Assembly (NCBI RefSeq): GCF_008120935.1
Contig: NZ_RDBO01000033.1
Span: 288,851 to 343,242 of the forward strand
Direction of reading: 5' to 3'
Origin: Streptomyces sp. sk2.1
GTDB taxonomy: Bacteria > Actinomycetota > Actinomycetes > Streptomycetales > Streptomycetaceae
Length of the DNA stretch: 54,392 nt
Shown: in pieces, positions 12,761 through 21,583 of the stretch
Layout: every line of letters starts with the position of its first letter
How positions within the stretch are numbered: the stretch's first letter is position 1
Made by a program: the position numbers and the translations under genes
Notes under the pieces: model-generated
Databases searched by the model: none
Told to the model about the DNA's origin: nothing
The model's input: the letters and a program-made list of their open reading frames with translations, nothing else

Positions 12761-13635
12761 CCTCGACGACGGCCTCGGCCCCGAACACGTACAGGCCGGA
12801 TCATGAGGGTTGGATCCGCCAGTACCACGAGCCGGGCGGGGACGGCCGCACCCTGGTGTGCTTTCCCCACGCGGGCGGATCCGCGGTGACGTACCACTCG
12901 CTCTCGGCGGAGCTGTCCGTCGACAACCGCGTCCTGCTCGTACAGTACCCCGGCAGACAGGACCGCCTGGCCGAACGGCCCGTCGAGGACCTCCGGGAAC
13001 TGGCCGACCACATCGTCGACGCGCTGGCGCCCTGGCTGGACCGTCCCCTGGCGCTCTTCGGGCACAGCATGGGTTCGGTTCTTGCCTACGAGGTCGCGCT
13101 GCGCCTCGAGGACCGGGACCGGCCCGGCGGTCCGGTCGATCTGATCGGTCTGATCGCCTCGGGCCGGGGTGCGCCGTCCGTACGGCAGGACCGGGGCGTG
13201 CACCTCATGGACGACGAGGAACTCACGGCCGAGATGGGCCGACTCTCCGGAACACCCTCCGCGCTGCTGTCCGACAGGGACTTCCTGGCCACCGTGATCC
13301 CCGCCCTGCGGGCCGACTTCAAGGCCGTGGAGACCTATCAGGGCGCTGCGGACAGGGCGCTGCGGTGTCCCCTCAGCACGTACTGGGGCGACGAGGACGG
13401 GAACCTCGCCGACGAGGACATGCGGAGGTGGGGCGCCCACACCCGGTCCCGGTTCGCCACGCGTCTCTTCCCGGGCGGCCACTTCTACCTCCAGGACCGG
13501 GAGCCGGATGTGACGGCGGCGATCCGGAGCGACCTCGCCGCCTTCACCGCGGGCTCCCCGGATCGGGATGAAGGAACGTCACCGTTCTCGTACTGCAGTC
13601 GGATCCCGGCCCGGTCGATGGGAGTCAGCCTGTGA
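12757..13635 (+). CDS. Discrete type II thioesterase, second copy
   Basis: A 292-residue alpha/beta-hydrolase, again of the type II thioesterase family. It has CFPHAGGSA near residue 36, nucleophile Ser104 in FGHSMGS, and the catalytic GGHF His near 245. The ATG was chosen because it overlaps the preceding stop and has GGAGG nine bases upstream; longer in-frame extensions are proline/arginine-rich out-of-frame reads of the oxidase gene. The last 30 or so residues go beyond the usual family end and look unstructured. The stop overlaps the GTG of the next gene. It differs clearly in sequence from the first thioesterase, so one may edit and the other release, but which does what cannot be read from sequence. 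Confidence 0.93.
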   Translation: MTSTTASAPNTYRPDHEGWIRQYHEPGGDGRTLVCFPHAGGSAVTYHSLSAELSVDNRVLLVQYPGRQDRLAERPVEDLRELADHIVDALAPWLDRPLALFGHSMGSVLAYEVALRLEDRDRPGGPVDLIGLIASGRGAPSVRQDRGVHLMDDEELTAEMGRLSGTPSALLSDRDFLATVIPALRADFKAVETYQGAADRALRCPLSTYWGDEDGNLADEDMRRWGAHTRSRFATRLFPGGHFYLQDREPDVTAAIRSDLAAFTAGSPDRDEGTSPFSYCSRIPARSMGVSL

Positions 13636-14369
13636 TCGAGCAGATCCTTCCGTATGGCATGGCCGTGTCCGAGGTGTTCGGCGACGTGCCGCAGGCCCAC
13701 CTCTACCCGGAAGAGGCCCGTGTCGTCGAGCGGGCCGTGGCGGCGCGGCGCAGTGAGTTCGCCACAGGCCGCTGGTGCGCCCGCCAGGCCCTGCGGCGCC
13801 TCGGTCTCCCGGCCATGCCGATCCTGCCGGGCTTCGACGGCGCTCCCGAATGGCCGGCATCGGTCCTGGGAAGCATCACTCACTGCACCGGTTACCGCGC
13901 CGCGGTGCTCGCGCAGACGGGCGACGCGCACATGTTGGGCATCGATGCCGAACCGAACGCCCCACTGCCCGAGGGAATCCTGGAGTTCATAGCGCTGCCC
14001 GAGGAGCAGCGGCTCCTGGACCGACTACGGCTCCTCGCTCCCGAAGTACATTGGGACCGGCTGCTGTTCAGTATCAAGGAGACGGTATACAAGAGCTGGT
14101 TCCCCTTCACCCAGCAGCAGCTGGACTTCGACGAGGCCATCATCTCCCTGGAAACCGACTCCACGACGTTCACCGCGCGGATTCTGCCAAGAAAGTGGCC
14201 CTCGCCCGAGGCAGGCCTGCTGCAGGGCAGGTGGCTCGCCAAGGACGGTCTGCTGCTGTCGGCCATCGCGGTTCTCGGGACCCCGGAAGGCCGGACGGCG
14301 ACGGGCCGCCCGCGGCAGGGCCACGCCGCCGGGAACGATTCGCTCTCACGAAAGGCGTGCATGCTGTGA
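13632..14369 (+). CDS. 4'-phosphopantetheinyl transferase, Sfp/EntD type
   Basis: A 245-residue enzyme that moves phosphopantetheine from CoA to the carrier-protein serine, activating the ACPs. The magnesium-binding motif GIDAEPN is near residue 103 and the second signature FSIKETVYKSW near 147; an N-terminal FATGRWCARQAL matches the family's CoA-binding part. These place it in the EntD-like branch of Sfp-type transferases. The start is a GTG overlapping the upstream stop (GTGA), which implies translational coupling with the thioesterase. The last 25 residues are low-complexity and beyond the fold. Encoding it within the PKS operon suggests it serves these synthases. Confidence 0.94.
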   Translation: MIEQILPYGMAVSEVFGDVPQAHLYPEEARVVERAVAARRSEFATGRWCARQALRRLGLPAMPILPGFDGAPEWPASVLGSITHCTGYRAAVLAQTGDAHMLGIDAEPNAPLPEGILEFIALPEEQRLLDRLRLLAPEVHWDRLLFSIKETVYKSWFPFTQQQLDFDEAIISLETDSTTFTARILPRKWPSPEAGLLQGRWLAKDGLLLSAIAVLGTPEGRTATGRPRQGHAAGNDSLSRKACML

Positions 14370-15688
14370 TGTCCTCCGAGTCCCGGTCGCAGAGCCTCCG
14401 GAACCAAACACTGCCACCGGAGCCGGCTCGCCCGGCCCGGTCCCGCTGGGGGCTGCTCGCCCAGCGGAACTTCCGGCTCCTGTGGGTCGGCGAGACGGCG
14501 AGCAAGCTCGGCAGCAGCATCACCACCGTGGCCCTGCCGCTGGTCGCCGCGGTCTCGCTCGACGCCGGTCCGTTCGCCGTGGGTCTGCTCACCGCGGCCG
14601 TGTGGCTGCCCTGGTTATTCCTGGGGCTGCCGGTAGGCGTGTGGGTGGGACGCCTCCCGGCACGGGCTGTCATGCTCACGTGCAACGTCGTGTCCATGGT
14701 CGTCTTCGCCAGTGTGCCGGTAGCGGGTTGGCTCGATGTCCTGTCCATGCCGCACCTGTTGGCGGTGGCCCTGCTGGGGGGTGTGGCGTCGGTCTTCTTC
14801 ACCACCGCCTACCAGGTCTACCTGCCGGAAATCGTCGGCCAGGAAGATCTGATCGAAGGCAACTCGAAACTCCAGGGCGGCGCTTCCGCAGCACAAGTAG
14901 CGGGCCCTGGCGTCGGCGGTCTCCTCGCCCAGCTGTTCGGGGCGGTCACGGGACTTCTCGCCGACGCGGGCACATTCCTCGTGTCCACGATCATGCTGAT
15001 GATGATCCGGACTCCGCGGAAGCCGTCCAAGCCGCGTGACCGGTCCGACGGTTCGCTGTTCAAGGACGTCGCCGACGGGCTGAGGTTCATCGTCGGCGAT
15101 CCATTCCTCCGCTCCCTCACCACGTTCGGGGCGGCTGCGAACTTCGCGCTCACCGGGTACCAGTCGATCCTGGTCCTCTTCCTCATCCGCGACGTGGGGG
15201 CGGCACCGGGCATGGTCGGCGCCCTGGCCGCCGCCGGTGCGCTGGGCGGCATCCTGGGAGCAGCCGTCGCGAGGCCGATATGCCGACGCCTCGGCACGGC
15301 CCGCGGTCCGCTGCTGGTCCAACTCGTAGCTGCGCCCTTCGGCCTGCTCCTGCCGATGACCACGGGGGGAGCGACGCTCATCCTCTTCGTCATGGGATCG
15401 ATCCTGCTGGTTTCCGGGGCGATGGTCTGCAACGTGGTCTTCGGCAGCTTCCGCCAGAGTTACACCCCACCCGCCCTGCTGAGCCGAGTTGTCGCCACCT
15501 CCATGTTCGTGAACCACGGGACGATTCCGGTCGGTGCCCTGGTCGGCGCCGGGCTCGGATCGGCGATCGGACTGCGCTCCACCATGTGGGTGATGACCGG
15601 ACTCCTCGTCCTTTGCAGCGGAATCCTCCTGGCCAGCCCGCTGCGCCGGCTTCGGGACATGCCCACGGGCACGCGCGTGGTCTCATGA
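14369..15688 (+). CDS. MFS transporter, probable product exporter
   Basis: A 439-residue membrane protein of the major facilitator superfamily, MFS_3/enterobactin-exporter-like group. The N-terminal RNFRLLWVGETASKLGSSI is the usual entry to helix 1 in this group, and about 10-12 hydrophobic helices follow, with a short charged cytoplasmic loop RTPRKPSKPRDRS near residue 215. The ATG overlaps the upstream stop (TGATG), making it the last gene of the coupled operon. A role in exporting or giving self-resistance to the polyketide is an inference from position. Confidence 0.92.
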   Translation: MSSESRSQSLRNQTLPPEPARPARSRWGLLAQRNFRLLWVGETASKLGSSITTVALPLVAAVSLDAGPFAVGLLTAAVWLPWLFLGLPVGVWVGRLPARAVMLTCNVVSMVVFASVPVAGWLDVLSMPHLLAVALLGGVASVFFTTAYQVYLPEIVGQEDLIEGNSKLQGGASAAQVAGPGVGGLLAQLFGAVTGLLADAGTFLVSTIMLMMIRTPRKPSKPRDRSDGSLFKDVADGLRFIVGDPFLRSLTTFGAAANFALTGYQSILVLFLIRDVGAAPGMVGALAAAGALGGILGAAVARPICRRLGTARGPLLVQLVAAPFGLLLPMTTGGATLILFVMGSILLVSGAMVCNVVFGSFRQSYTPPALLSRVVATSMFVNHGTIPVGALVGAGLGSAIGLRSTMWVMTGLLVLCSGILLASPLRRLRDMPTGTRVVS

Positions 15689-15749
15689 GGACCGCCCCGT
15701 GAACGGTCTATGGTGTGGCCCGGACGTGGGTGGTCGACGCGTGAACCGC

Positions 15750-15960
15750 TCGCCCACTCGCCGAGGGCGAGGTTGTGCAGTCGCGCGATGAAGATCTTCC
15801 GGACCTTCATCCAAACGAAGACGTGCTCGACGCGGGCGCGGGCCCGTTTGTGGGAGCGGTTGTGTTCCTCCTTCCGGGGCAGGAGTTCCCAGCCTCTGCA
15901 GCGGCGGTGCGGGATGGCCAACCGGTGCCCCGACAACTGCCGTCGACGATGGTCACAACG
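15750..15960 (-). pseudogene. IS5-family transposase remnant (C-terminal piece, frameshifted)
   Basis: Reading the minus strand, one frame gives TIVDGSCRGTG and the overlapping frame continues with LAIPHRR, then NRSHKRARARVEHVF, then ARLHNLALGE. These match in order the C-terminal region of DDE_Tnp_4-type IS5 transposases (a GYxGTG-like turn, then HNRxHxRxRARVEHxFAxMK, then the AxxHNLAL end). A frame change in the middle and no start or catalytic N-terminal half make this a dead fragment. It marks an old insertion just past the PKS operon. Confidence 0.75.
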
Positions 15961-16415
15961 GTCCGACGGCCGCCTCGGCGCCGAACTCTTCCCAACCGCG
16001 GGAGCCGTGCCGGTTTCCCGGTACGGGGCGGCCGGCTACGACCACCAGGTGGGTTTCGGCGTGCTCGGCGGCCCGTCCAACAGGGCGATGTCCGCGGCGC
16101 CGTCGTGCGCGTTCGTGGCCGGGAGCCCGTCGGCCGGCAGCCGGGCCATGGCTCCACACGGGTTCGTGGCGGGTGCTGTGGACACCGGCATCAGAGGTCA
16201 CCTTCCAGAGGGATGAACCGTGCGGCGACCGCCCGCACCTCGGCGAGACGGACCACGAGCGAGAACTGCCGCTCCGGCCGGGGCAGGGACTCGATCGACA
16301 CCTGGAAAGTTCCAAAATCACCCAATGACCTGAATCGGAGTTCTGTCGTTGGTCGGGTGTCGAGGCGTGCCCGGCTGTCCGGGCTGCCGCTGCAGCAGGA
16401 ACCAGGAGGAACACC
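15961..16415. other. Intergenic stretch upstream of the P450, no supported gene
   Basis: No frame on either strand has a convincing start, ribosome site and family match. A local AT-richer patch around 16310-16350 (AAAGTTCCAAAATCACCC) may belong to the P450 promoter, but no clear -35/-10 pair is visible. A minus-strand frame at 16195-16330 reads protein-like but was not recognised. Confidence 0.4.
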
Positions 16416-17600
16416 GTGCCCGTCGCCCCCACCGTCCCCCTGCACCGGGCTGAGTCCCCGGTGCCCGGGCCGCCCCGGCTCGTCGAGCTGCCGAACGGCA
16501 CGCCCGTCTGGCTCGTCACCCGGTACGACGACGTGCACCAGGTCCTCACCGACCCCCGCTTCGGGCGCTCACCCATCCACGAGCCCGGTACGTCGCCGGT
16601 CGCCGACAGCCCCAGCCTGCTGGACAGCCGCGAAGCCATCGGCCAGCAGGACGGCGACGCGCACCTGCGCCTGCGGCGTGCCGTCGGACGGGCCTTCACG
16701 CCGCGCTCGGTGGAGCACATGCGGCCGTGGGTGACCGCGGTCGTCGACGGGCTCCTGGACGGCCTCGTCGAGAAGGGATCGCCCGCCGATCTCGTCACCG
16801 ACTACGCGCTGCCCCTGCCCTGCACGGTGATTCACCGGCTGCTGGCCGTGGACGACGTTCCCATCGAGCGGCTGCTGCACTGGGCCGAACACGCCTTCGC
16901 CGAGTCCGCCGCAGCGCGGGAGGAGGGCGATCGCGCCCGATGCGAACTGACCGCGTTCACCGCTGAGCTGATCACCGAGCGGCGCGGCGCGCCCGGTGAC
17001 GACGTGGTCAGCTCCATCGTTCAGGCCGCCGACGGCGAAGGCGGTATCCCCGAGGCCGCGCTGGTCAATCTGATCGCCACCATGATCGTCGGGGGTCACG
17101 ACACCACCATGACCATGCTCAGCAACTCCCTGGTCTATCTGCTGACCGAACAGCCCGCGGCCTGGGCCCGGTTGGCCGGCGACGAACAGGGCGCCGCGGT
17201 CCTCACCGAGCGCCTGCTCCACCTGATTCCCCTCAACGACCACGAGGAACGCCCCGGCCGTCTTCTCGCCGCCACCGAGGACATCCGACTCGGCGGAATG
17301 ACGATCCGCTCCGGTGAATTCGTCGCGACCGACCGCGTCGCCGCCAACCGTGACCCGGAGGCATTCCCGGGCAACCCTCACGCCGACCTGTTCTCACCCC
17401 TGCCGAGGCCCTCGCTCGTCTTCGGCGCGGGCCGGCACTACTGCCTGGGAACCTGGCTCGCCCGGGCCGAACTCCAACTCGCCCTCCACCGCCTCGCCTC
17501 CCGCCTGCCCGCCCTGCGCCTCACCCTCACCGCCGACGACATCGTGTGGCGGCGCGGAACCGTCAGCCGCAGCCCTCTCCACCTGCCCGCGGCCTGGTGA
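16416..17600 (+). CDS. Cytochrome P450 with a degenerate ExxR motif
   Basis: A 394-residue soluble bacterial P450. The I-helix oxygen-activation motif GGHDTT is at 236-241 and the heme loop FGAGRHYCLG at 336-345, with Cys343 as iron ligand. The segment ANRDPEAF that normally follows the K helix is present at 320-327. The K helix itself reads TERLLHLIPL, so the near-invariant ExxR is replaced by Arg266-Leu-Leu-His269. Known Streptomyces exceptions (the CYP157 group) show that loss of ExxR can be tolerated. GTG start with AGGAGG seven bases upstream. It is separated from the PKS operon by a transposase scar, so a tailoring role is possible but unproved. Redox partners are not encoded next to it. 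Confidence 0.92.
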   Translation: MPVAPTVPLHRAESPVPGPPRLVELPNGTPVWLVTRYDDVHQVLTDPRFGRSPIHEPGTSPVADSPSLLDSREAIGQQDGDAHLRLRRAVGRAFTPRSVEHMRPWVTAVVDGLLDGLVEKGSPADLVTDYALPLPCTVIHRLLAVDDVPIERLLHWAEHAFAESAAAREEGDRARCELTAFTAELITERRGAPGDDVVSSIVQAADGEGGIPEAALVNLIATMIVGGHDTTMTMLSNSLVYLLTEQPAAWARLAGDEQGAAVLTERLLHLIPLNDHEERPGRLLAATEDIRLGGMTIRSGEFVATDRVAANRDPEAFPGNPHADLFSPLPRPSLVFGAGRHYCLGTWLARAELQLALHRLASRLPALRLTLTADDIVWRRGTVSRSPLHLPAAW

Positions 17601-17793
17601 GGGACAACCGCTGAGGCGCCCCACGACGGTCCGGAAGCGTACGGGCGTCCACGACCCGGCAGTCGGCCGCCGACCCGCTGGTGCGGTTCCCGGCCGACCC
17701 GGGTTCACAACTCCCGTCCGTGGCCTTCCGCCGACGCGCCGAGTGCCGGACGCGGCCCCGTCGGAGGCGGGGCGACGGAGCCGGTACCGGACG

Positions 17794-19308
17794 TCATGGG
17801 CTCCACGAGAGATCGAAGGGGGCGATGGAGTGGCCTTCCCAGATCCGGCGGGAGGCCTGTTCGGGGTAGGGCAGAGTCTCCGACTCGGCGTCCAGGACGC
17901 GGGTGAGCCGCTGGTCGGGCCGGTGGGCGGCCCAGCCCGCGTCCCCGGTGGTGACGAAGCGGATCCATGCCCCCCTGATTTCGTCGGAGAGCGCGACGGC
18001 CTCGGGGGCGGGCTCCTCTCCGACGAGTCGCACACCCACAGGGCTGTCCAACGTGCCGAACGCCAGAGGGACATCGAGGCTGTGGCAGGCACCCAGGGCA
18101 CCGTCGAGCACCGGGGCGGTCCAGCGGAGCTCGAACAGGTACGAGGTGCCGCCGGCTGCGGCGTTCGCCTCGGCCAGCTTCTGCGACGGCATACGGAAGA
18201 GGGCGTCCGAGTACACCGTCTCCACCAACTCCTCCGGGTCGACCCGGGGAAACGCGTCACGGTACGCCTCCGCGCCGTGCGGTTGCGGGGCAAGCAGTTC
18301 CAAGGCCGCACGGGCGTCCTGCCCGGTGAAGGTGCCCCGCCGTCCGCCCATGACACTGAACAGCCGGAATTCGTCCCGGGTGTGGCCGGTGAGCAGCTCG
18401 ATCCCGCTCGCGCGCCCACCGGTCAGCGCGGACCACGGCGTTTCGGGGAGGACCTCTCCGTCGATGACGGGACACAGGGCGGTGCCGGTCTCCGTGAGCC
18501 GTCCCCAGTTCTCCCGGTGCGCATGGAGATCGGCGTTGAAGGCGGTGAGCCCTGCGGCCAGGCGCCAGGGGTCGATCTCCCGCAGGGCCGCCGCGGTGGG
18601 GGCCGCCGCGCCGAGCCGCTGCGCGAACGCGGCAGTGACCTGCCGTGCCAGCGCGGGGGTGCTGTGCAGTCCCGGCACCGAGTGGGCGATGGCCCGCCGG
18701 AACAGGCCGCGCGCCGATCTCATCGCGAGCAGGGCGGCGACCGACCCCGCCCCGGCGGACTGTCCGGCCACGGTGACCCGGTCGGGGTCGCCCCCGAAGG
18801 CGGCGATGTTCCCCCGCACCCACTGCAGCGCCGCGACCTGGTCGAGGAATCCGCGGTTGGGCGGCGCGTCGTCCAGGAACGCGAAACCCTCGACGCCCAC
18901 GCGGCAGTTGATGGTCACCACGACGAGTCCCGCCCCGGCCAGTGCTGCCGGGTCGTACATCGGGTCGCTCGACGCCGCCGAGACGTAGCCGCCCACCGGG
19001 AGCCACACCAGCACCGGTAGTCCCGCCGCACCCGTATCCGGAGTGCAGACGTTCAGCGTCAGCCAGTCCGTGCCCTGTGACGGACCCGCATCGACCGGCA
19101 GGGACAGCGGCACCGCGGGGCCGAACTCCGCCACCTGCCTCGTCCCCTCCCAGCGGTGCGGCGGGGCGGGCGCGGCGAAGCGGAACGCTCCCACCGGGGG
19201 CTGGGCGTAGGGGATGCCGCGGAACACCGCGTGCCCCTGTCGTCGGCGCCCCTGCACGACACCTTCCGTGGTCCGCACCCTTGGCCGTTCGGGCAGTTGT
19301 CCAGGCAT
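17794..19308 (-). CDS. Carboxylesterase, type B (PnbA-like)
   Basis: A 504-residue esterase of the alpha/beta-hydrolase COesterase family. Visible landmarks are GIPYAQPPVGAFRF near residue 30, the oxyanion region near 107 (LPVGGYVSA in place of the usual HGGG), the nucleophile elbow AGQSAGAGS near 185, and the late catalytic His in GACHSLDVPLAFG. It should hydrolyse carboxyl esters; the substrate is unknown. The ATG at 19308 gives a normal N-terminus, and longer reads run into the divergent TetR gene. Only 84 bp separate it from that regulator, which suggests local control. The oxyanion loop HGG to VGG change is worth noting, but the nucleophile region is typical. Confidence 0.92.
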   Translation of the reverse strand: MPGQLPERPRVRTTEGVVQGRRRQGHAVFRGIPYAQPPVGAFRFAAPAPPHRWEGTRQVAEFGPAVPLSLPVDAGPSQGTDWLTLNVCTPDTGAAGLPVLVWLPVGGYVSAASSDPMYDPAALAGAGLVVVTINCRVGVEGFAFLDDAPPNRGFLDQVAALQWVRGNIAAFGGDPDRVTVAGQSAGAGSVAALLAMRSARGLFRRAIAHSVPGLHSTPALARQVTAAFAQRLGAAAPTAAALREIDPWRLAAGLTAFNADLHAHRENWGRLTETGTALCPVIDGEVLPETPWSALTGGRASGIELLTGHTRDEFRLFSVMGGRRGTFTGQDARAALELLAPQPHGAEAYRDAFPRVDPEELVETVYSDALFRMPSQKLAEANAAAGGTSYLFELRWTAPVLDGALGACHSLDVPLAFGTLDSPVGVRLVGEEPAPEAVALSDEIRGAWIRFVTTGDAGWAAHRPDQRLTRVLDAESETLPYPEQASRRIWEGHSIAPFDLSWSP

Positions 19309-19392
19309 GACCCCAGGTTCATAGGTCAGGTGTATTATGTCAACTGTATGGAAAAGATTCCGGGCCGCTGAGGAAGACGGGAGGGGGCGGCG
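19309..19392. promoter_or_regulatory. Divergent promoter region between esterase and TetR gene
   Basis: An 84-bp gap that is much more AT-rich than its surroundings. TTGACA, a perfect -35 hexamer, reads on the minus strand at 19343-19338, but no well-spaced -10 is obvious. GGGAGGGGG just before 19393 is the TetR-gene ribosome site. No clean long palindrome was found here, so the operator cannot be placed. Confidence 0.45.
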
Positions 19393-20004
19393 ATGCCGAA
19401 ACAGGTGGATCACCGCGAACGCCGCGAGGCGATCGCCCGCGCACTGTGGCGAGTGGTGGAGCGACGCGGTGTCTCGCATCTGACGATGCGTGTGGTCGCA
19501 CAGGAGGCGGGCATCTCCCTGGGGCAGTTGCAGCACTACTTCGCCTCCCGGGCCTCCATGCTGTCCTTCGCCATGGACTTCGCGTCCGAGCGGACGTCGC
19601 TGCGCGTCGAACAGGGACTCAAGGAGCTCGGCGACCGCCCGCATCCGCGTGACGTACTGCGACTGACGCTCGCGGAAATGCTCCCCCTGCACGCCGACGC
19701 CCGCGCGACCAGTCGGATGAGTGCCGCCTACGTCCTGGAGGCACTGCACGACGAGGCCGTCCACGAGCAGGCGCGCCGCGGCCTCGTACGGGGACGGGCC
19801 CTCGTCGAGCAGCTGGTCCGCCAGGCGGTCGCCGACGGGCACATCGACTCCGACCGCGATCCGGCGACCGAGACCAACCTGCTCCTCGCCCTCACCGGCT
19901 TCACCCCCCTGATCGAACTGGACGTGATCGGGCCGCAGGACGCACTCACCGCGATCGATCTGCATCTGGACAGGCTGTTCGGCGAGAACGCCCGCAACGC
20001 GTGA
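19393..20004 (+). CDS. TetR-family regulator
   Basis: A 203-residue regulator. Residues 10-58 form the TetR helix-turn-helix: ALWRVVERRGVSHLTMRVVA, then EAGISLGQLQHYFASR. The C-terminal ligand domain resembles the TetR_C_6/BetI-like type. ATG follows GGGAGGGGGCGGCG. It is divergent from the esterase gene at 17794-19308 and most likely represses that gene, itself or both. Confidence 0.92.
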   Translation: MPKQVDHRERREAIARALWRVVERRGVSHLTMRVVAQEAGISLGQLQHYFASRASMLSFAMDFASERTSLRVEQGLKELGDRPHPRDVLRLTLAEMLPLHADARATSRMSAAYVLEALHDEAVHEQARRGLVRGRALVEQLVRQAVADGHIDSDRDPATETNLLLALTGFTPLIELDVIGPQDALTAIDLHLDRLFGENARNA

Positions 20005-20314
20005 CCTGAGCCCGCCCGCAGGATCAGGATTCACCGGCATGGATACGCACACGTGCCGGCCGCCCGCGGCGCCGGCCTCGACGAGGCCCGGCCGGACGGG
20101 CTCCGTCAGGAGGCCGGGGCCGGCACGGGCGTGACCGGCGCCGTCCCCGGCGAGGGTGGCGCGAGGCGGTCCTGTGCCGCCGTTCCCCGCCCGGCCGGGG
20201 CTCGGACGATCACGCGGTGGAGGGGGCCGTCCTCGACGGGACGGTCCGAGCCCGAGAAGCGGCGGCGTGACCGTCGGCCGGCCGCCCGCGTGGTCGTCCT
20301 GCCCCGCTGACGGG
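20005..20314. other. Intergenic, no supported gene
   Basis: Short GC-rich reading frames exist but have no ribosome site, no family match and the arginine/proline bias of out-of-frame reads. The TetR gene and the minus-strand serine hydrolase converge here; no strong terminator hairpin was recognised. Confidence 0.5.
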
Positions 20315-21460
20315 TTACCGCTTCGCCGGAACCGTGCCGCAGAACTCCGCCTCGATCAGCTTCTGGGTGTCACCGGCCCAGTCGGCGTTGAAGTTGGCGG
20401 CGAGGGAGTGCTTCCCGTCCCGGGTGACCTGGGCCTCGGACTGGGACCCGTGGATGCCGCCGCCGTGCCCCCAGACCTCCTTGCCGCAGCTCAGCTTCTG
20501 CCACATGAGACCGAGCCCGTAGCCGACGTCGGGCAGGTCGGGAGAGACCTGGACGGTGTCGGTCATCTCCTTCATCTCGGCCCTCGGGAGCAGTTGGCCC
20601 TTGAGCAGCGCACGGTAGAAGGTCTGCAGGTCGTTCGCGTCGGAGACCATCTCGCCGGCGGCGCCGGCGATGCTCGGATTGAGGTCGGTGACGTCGTGGA
20701 CGGGCCCGCCGGTCCCGGGGGAGAGCTTGGAGTAGGCGCGGGAGTTCGGCTCGGGCATCCGGGAGCCGGTGCCGGGCACGGAAGTGGCGTGCAGCTTGAG
20801 CGGCTTGACGATTCGGTTCCCGATCTCCTTGCCGTAGGGGCGCCCGGTCACCTTCTCGACGACCATCCCGGCCAGCACGAAGTTGGTGTTGGAATAGTTC
20901 CAGTCCGTCCCGGGGGCGAAGTCGGGCTCGTGCGCCATCGCGACGGCGACGAGCTGTTCCGGGGTCCAGGTGTCGTAACGGTGCTGCAGGAAGCCGGGAC
21001 CGAAGACCTTCTCCTGGAAGCCGGGGTCCTCGGTGTAGCTGTAGATGCCGCTGGTGTGGTTGAGGAGCTGGCGGACGGTGATCCTTCGCCCGTCGTGCCC
21101 GTGCCCGCGCACCACGGCGGGCAGCCACTTCTCGACCGGGTCGTCGAGGTCGAGCCGGCCCTCGGCCTGGAGCTGGAGCAGGACGGTGGCGGTGAAGGTC
21201 TTGGTGATGGATCCGACCCGGAACCGATCGCTCTTCTTCCGCTTCCCCGCGGTGTCGGCCCAGCGGGCCCTTCCGTCACGGGCCTGCGCGACGGCCCCGG
21301 GCACGCCCTCGGCGACGGCCGCCTCCAGGGCCTGCCGGGTGGCGGCGTGGGACGGCTCGGCCGGTGACGCGGCGATGGCGGGCGCGGCGAGCGCGGTGGC
21401 GGTGATCCCGGTGACGAGTCCGGCGGCGAGGAGGGTACGGACGGTACGTGCGGCTGACAT
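20315..21460 (-). CDS. Secreted serine hydrolase, beta-lactamase/DD-peptidase class C family
   Basis: A 381-residue protein starting MSAARTVRTLLAAG, with a Sec-type signal peptide ending near ALAAPAIAAS. The mature part has the SxxK motif SITK near residue 83, the Tyr-x-Asn motif YSN near 185 and the third motif as GHGGGIHG near 330, which fits D-alanyl-D-alanine carboxypeptidase or esterase-like penicillin-recognising enzymes such as R61 relatives. It should act outside the membrane on peptides or esters. The ATG at 21460 was chosen over a start 11 codons upstream because it places the signal peptide at the N-terminus and has GGGAG upstream. No partner gene is adjacent. Confidence 0.93.
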   Translation of the reverse strand: MSAARTVRTLLAAGLVTGITATALAAPAIAASPAEPSHAATRQALEAAVAEGVPGAVAQARDGRARWADTAGKRKKSDRFRVGSITKTFTATVLLQLQAEGRLDLDDPVEKWLPAVVRGHGHDGRRITVRQLLNHTSGIYSYTEDPGFQEKVFGPGFLQHRYDTWTPEQLVAVAMAHEPDFAPGTDWNYSNTNFVLAGMVVEKVTGRPYGKEIGNRIVKPLKLHATSVPGTGSRMPEPNSRAYSKLSPGTGGPVHDVTDLNPSIAGAAGEMVSDANDLQTFYRALLKGQLLPRAEMKEMTDTVQVSPDLPDVGYGLGLMWQKLSCGKEVWGHGGGIHGSQSEAQVTRDGKHSLAANFNADWAGDTQKLIEAEFCGTVPAKR

Positions 21461-21583
21461 GTGCGGGCTCCCGTGATCGTGAACTGCGGTCACGGGAAGG
21501 GACCGGGGGAGACGAGTGGCGGGTTGAGCCCGGTCGTGGCGGTTGAGCCGTTTTCAGCCGTTCGCGGGATCGGTCGGGTGCGA

